This document shows, in pieces, positions 43,543 to 43,545 of a stretch of DNA of 43,545 bases. Each line of letters opens with the position of its first letter. The first letter of the stretch is position 1. This stretch comes from a virus. The stretch is from the IMG/VR virus record IMGVR_UViG_3300021961_000189, positions 1-43,545 of that record; one strand, given 5' to 3'. The notes under the pieces are model-generated. The model was not told the origin of the DNA, did not search any database, and saw only the letters and a program-made list of their open reading frames with translations. A program made the position numbers and the translations under genes.

Positions 43543-43545
43543 TTT

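Overview
The window is a piece of a T4-like (straight-tailed, contractile) cyanophage genome, probably one infecting marine Prochlorococcus or Synechococcus. The evidence is an ordered run of recognisable T4 tail and neck homologues (gp25, gp6, gp8, gp13, gp14, gp15, gp16), T4-type late-promoter motifs (NATAAATA/CTAAATA), low GC, and many small proteins of the kind usually seen in marine T4-like phages. Every gene I can support lies on the minus strand, so the region is read from high to low coordinates. The phage and host cannot be named to species from this sequence alone.

Right end, 39.6-43.5 kb: a cluster of small, mostly uncharacterised genes plus one GT-A type glycosyltransferase. Two near-consensus host sigma-70 promoters (42963-42991 and 41627-41655) and several rho-independent-type terminators mark this as early or middle style transcription. 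Several real genes here are shorter than 55 codons (43411-43542, 42455-42583, 42225-42380, 41890-42039, 40682-40831, 40541-40681). The only long gene-free stretch (42882-43410) holds AT-rich direct repeats, a TTTATGC repeat cluster and an inverted repeat that straddles the -10 of the strong promoter.

Middle, 11.0-39.6 kb: the late structural block. It begins with a T4 late promoter in front of gp25. It continues through gp6, a 492-aa protein, a giant 3736-aa protein with a YHYH-type domain, gp8, a 2506-aa DUF4815-type protein, a 75-aa protein, gp13, gp14, gp15 and the small terminase gp16. Several members are enlarged relative to T4 by two repeated module types shared among unrelated structural proteins.

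Left, 4.3-11.4 kb: a fibre/adhesin region in the position where T4 would have gp17. It contains small proteins with a shared DGG(A/S)F C-terminus, a 620-aa fibre-like protein, and a 1224-aa collagen-like tail fibre built of alternating A and B beta-modules separated by Gly-x-Gln/Gly-x-x spacers.

Far left, 1-4.3 kb: a tightly overlapping five-gene cassette encoding a five-bladed beta-propeller (glycosidase-like) protein, a TPR-radical SAM-SPASM enzyme, a DUF6445-like 2-oxoglutarate/Fe(II) oxygenase, and two Cys-rich basic-module proteins, the last cut by the window edge. This cassette directly follows the fibre genes and is the best candidate in the window for an undescribed system, possibly chemical modification of a virion or host-surface component. 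That function is inference.
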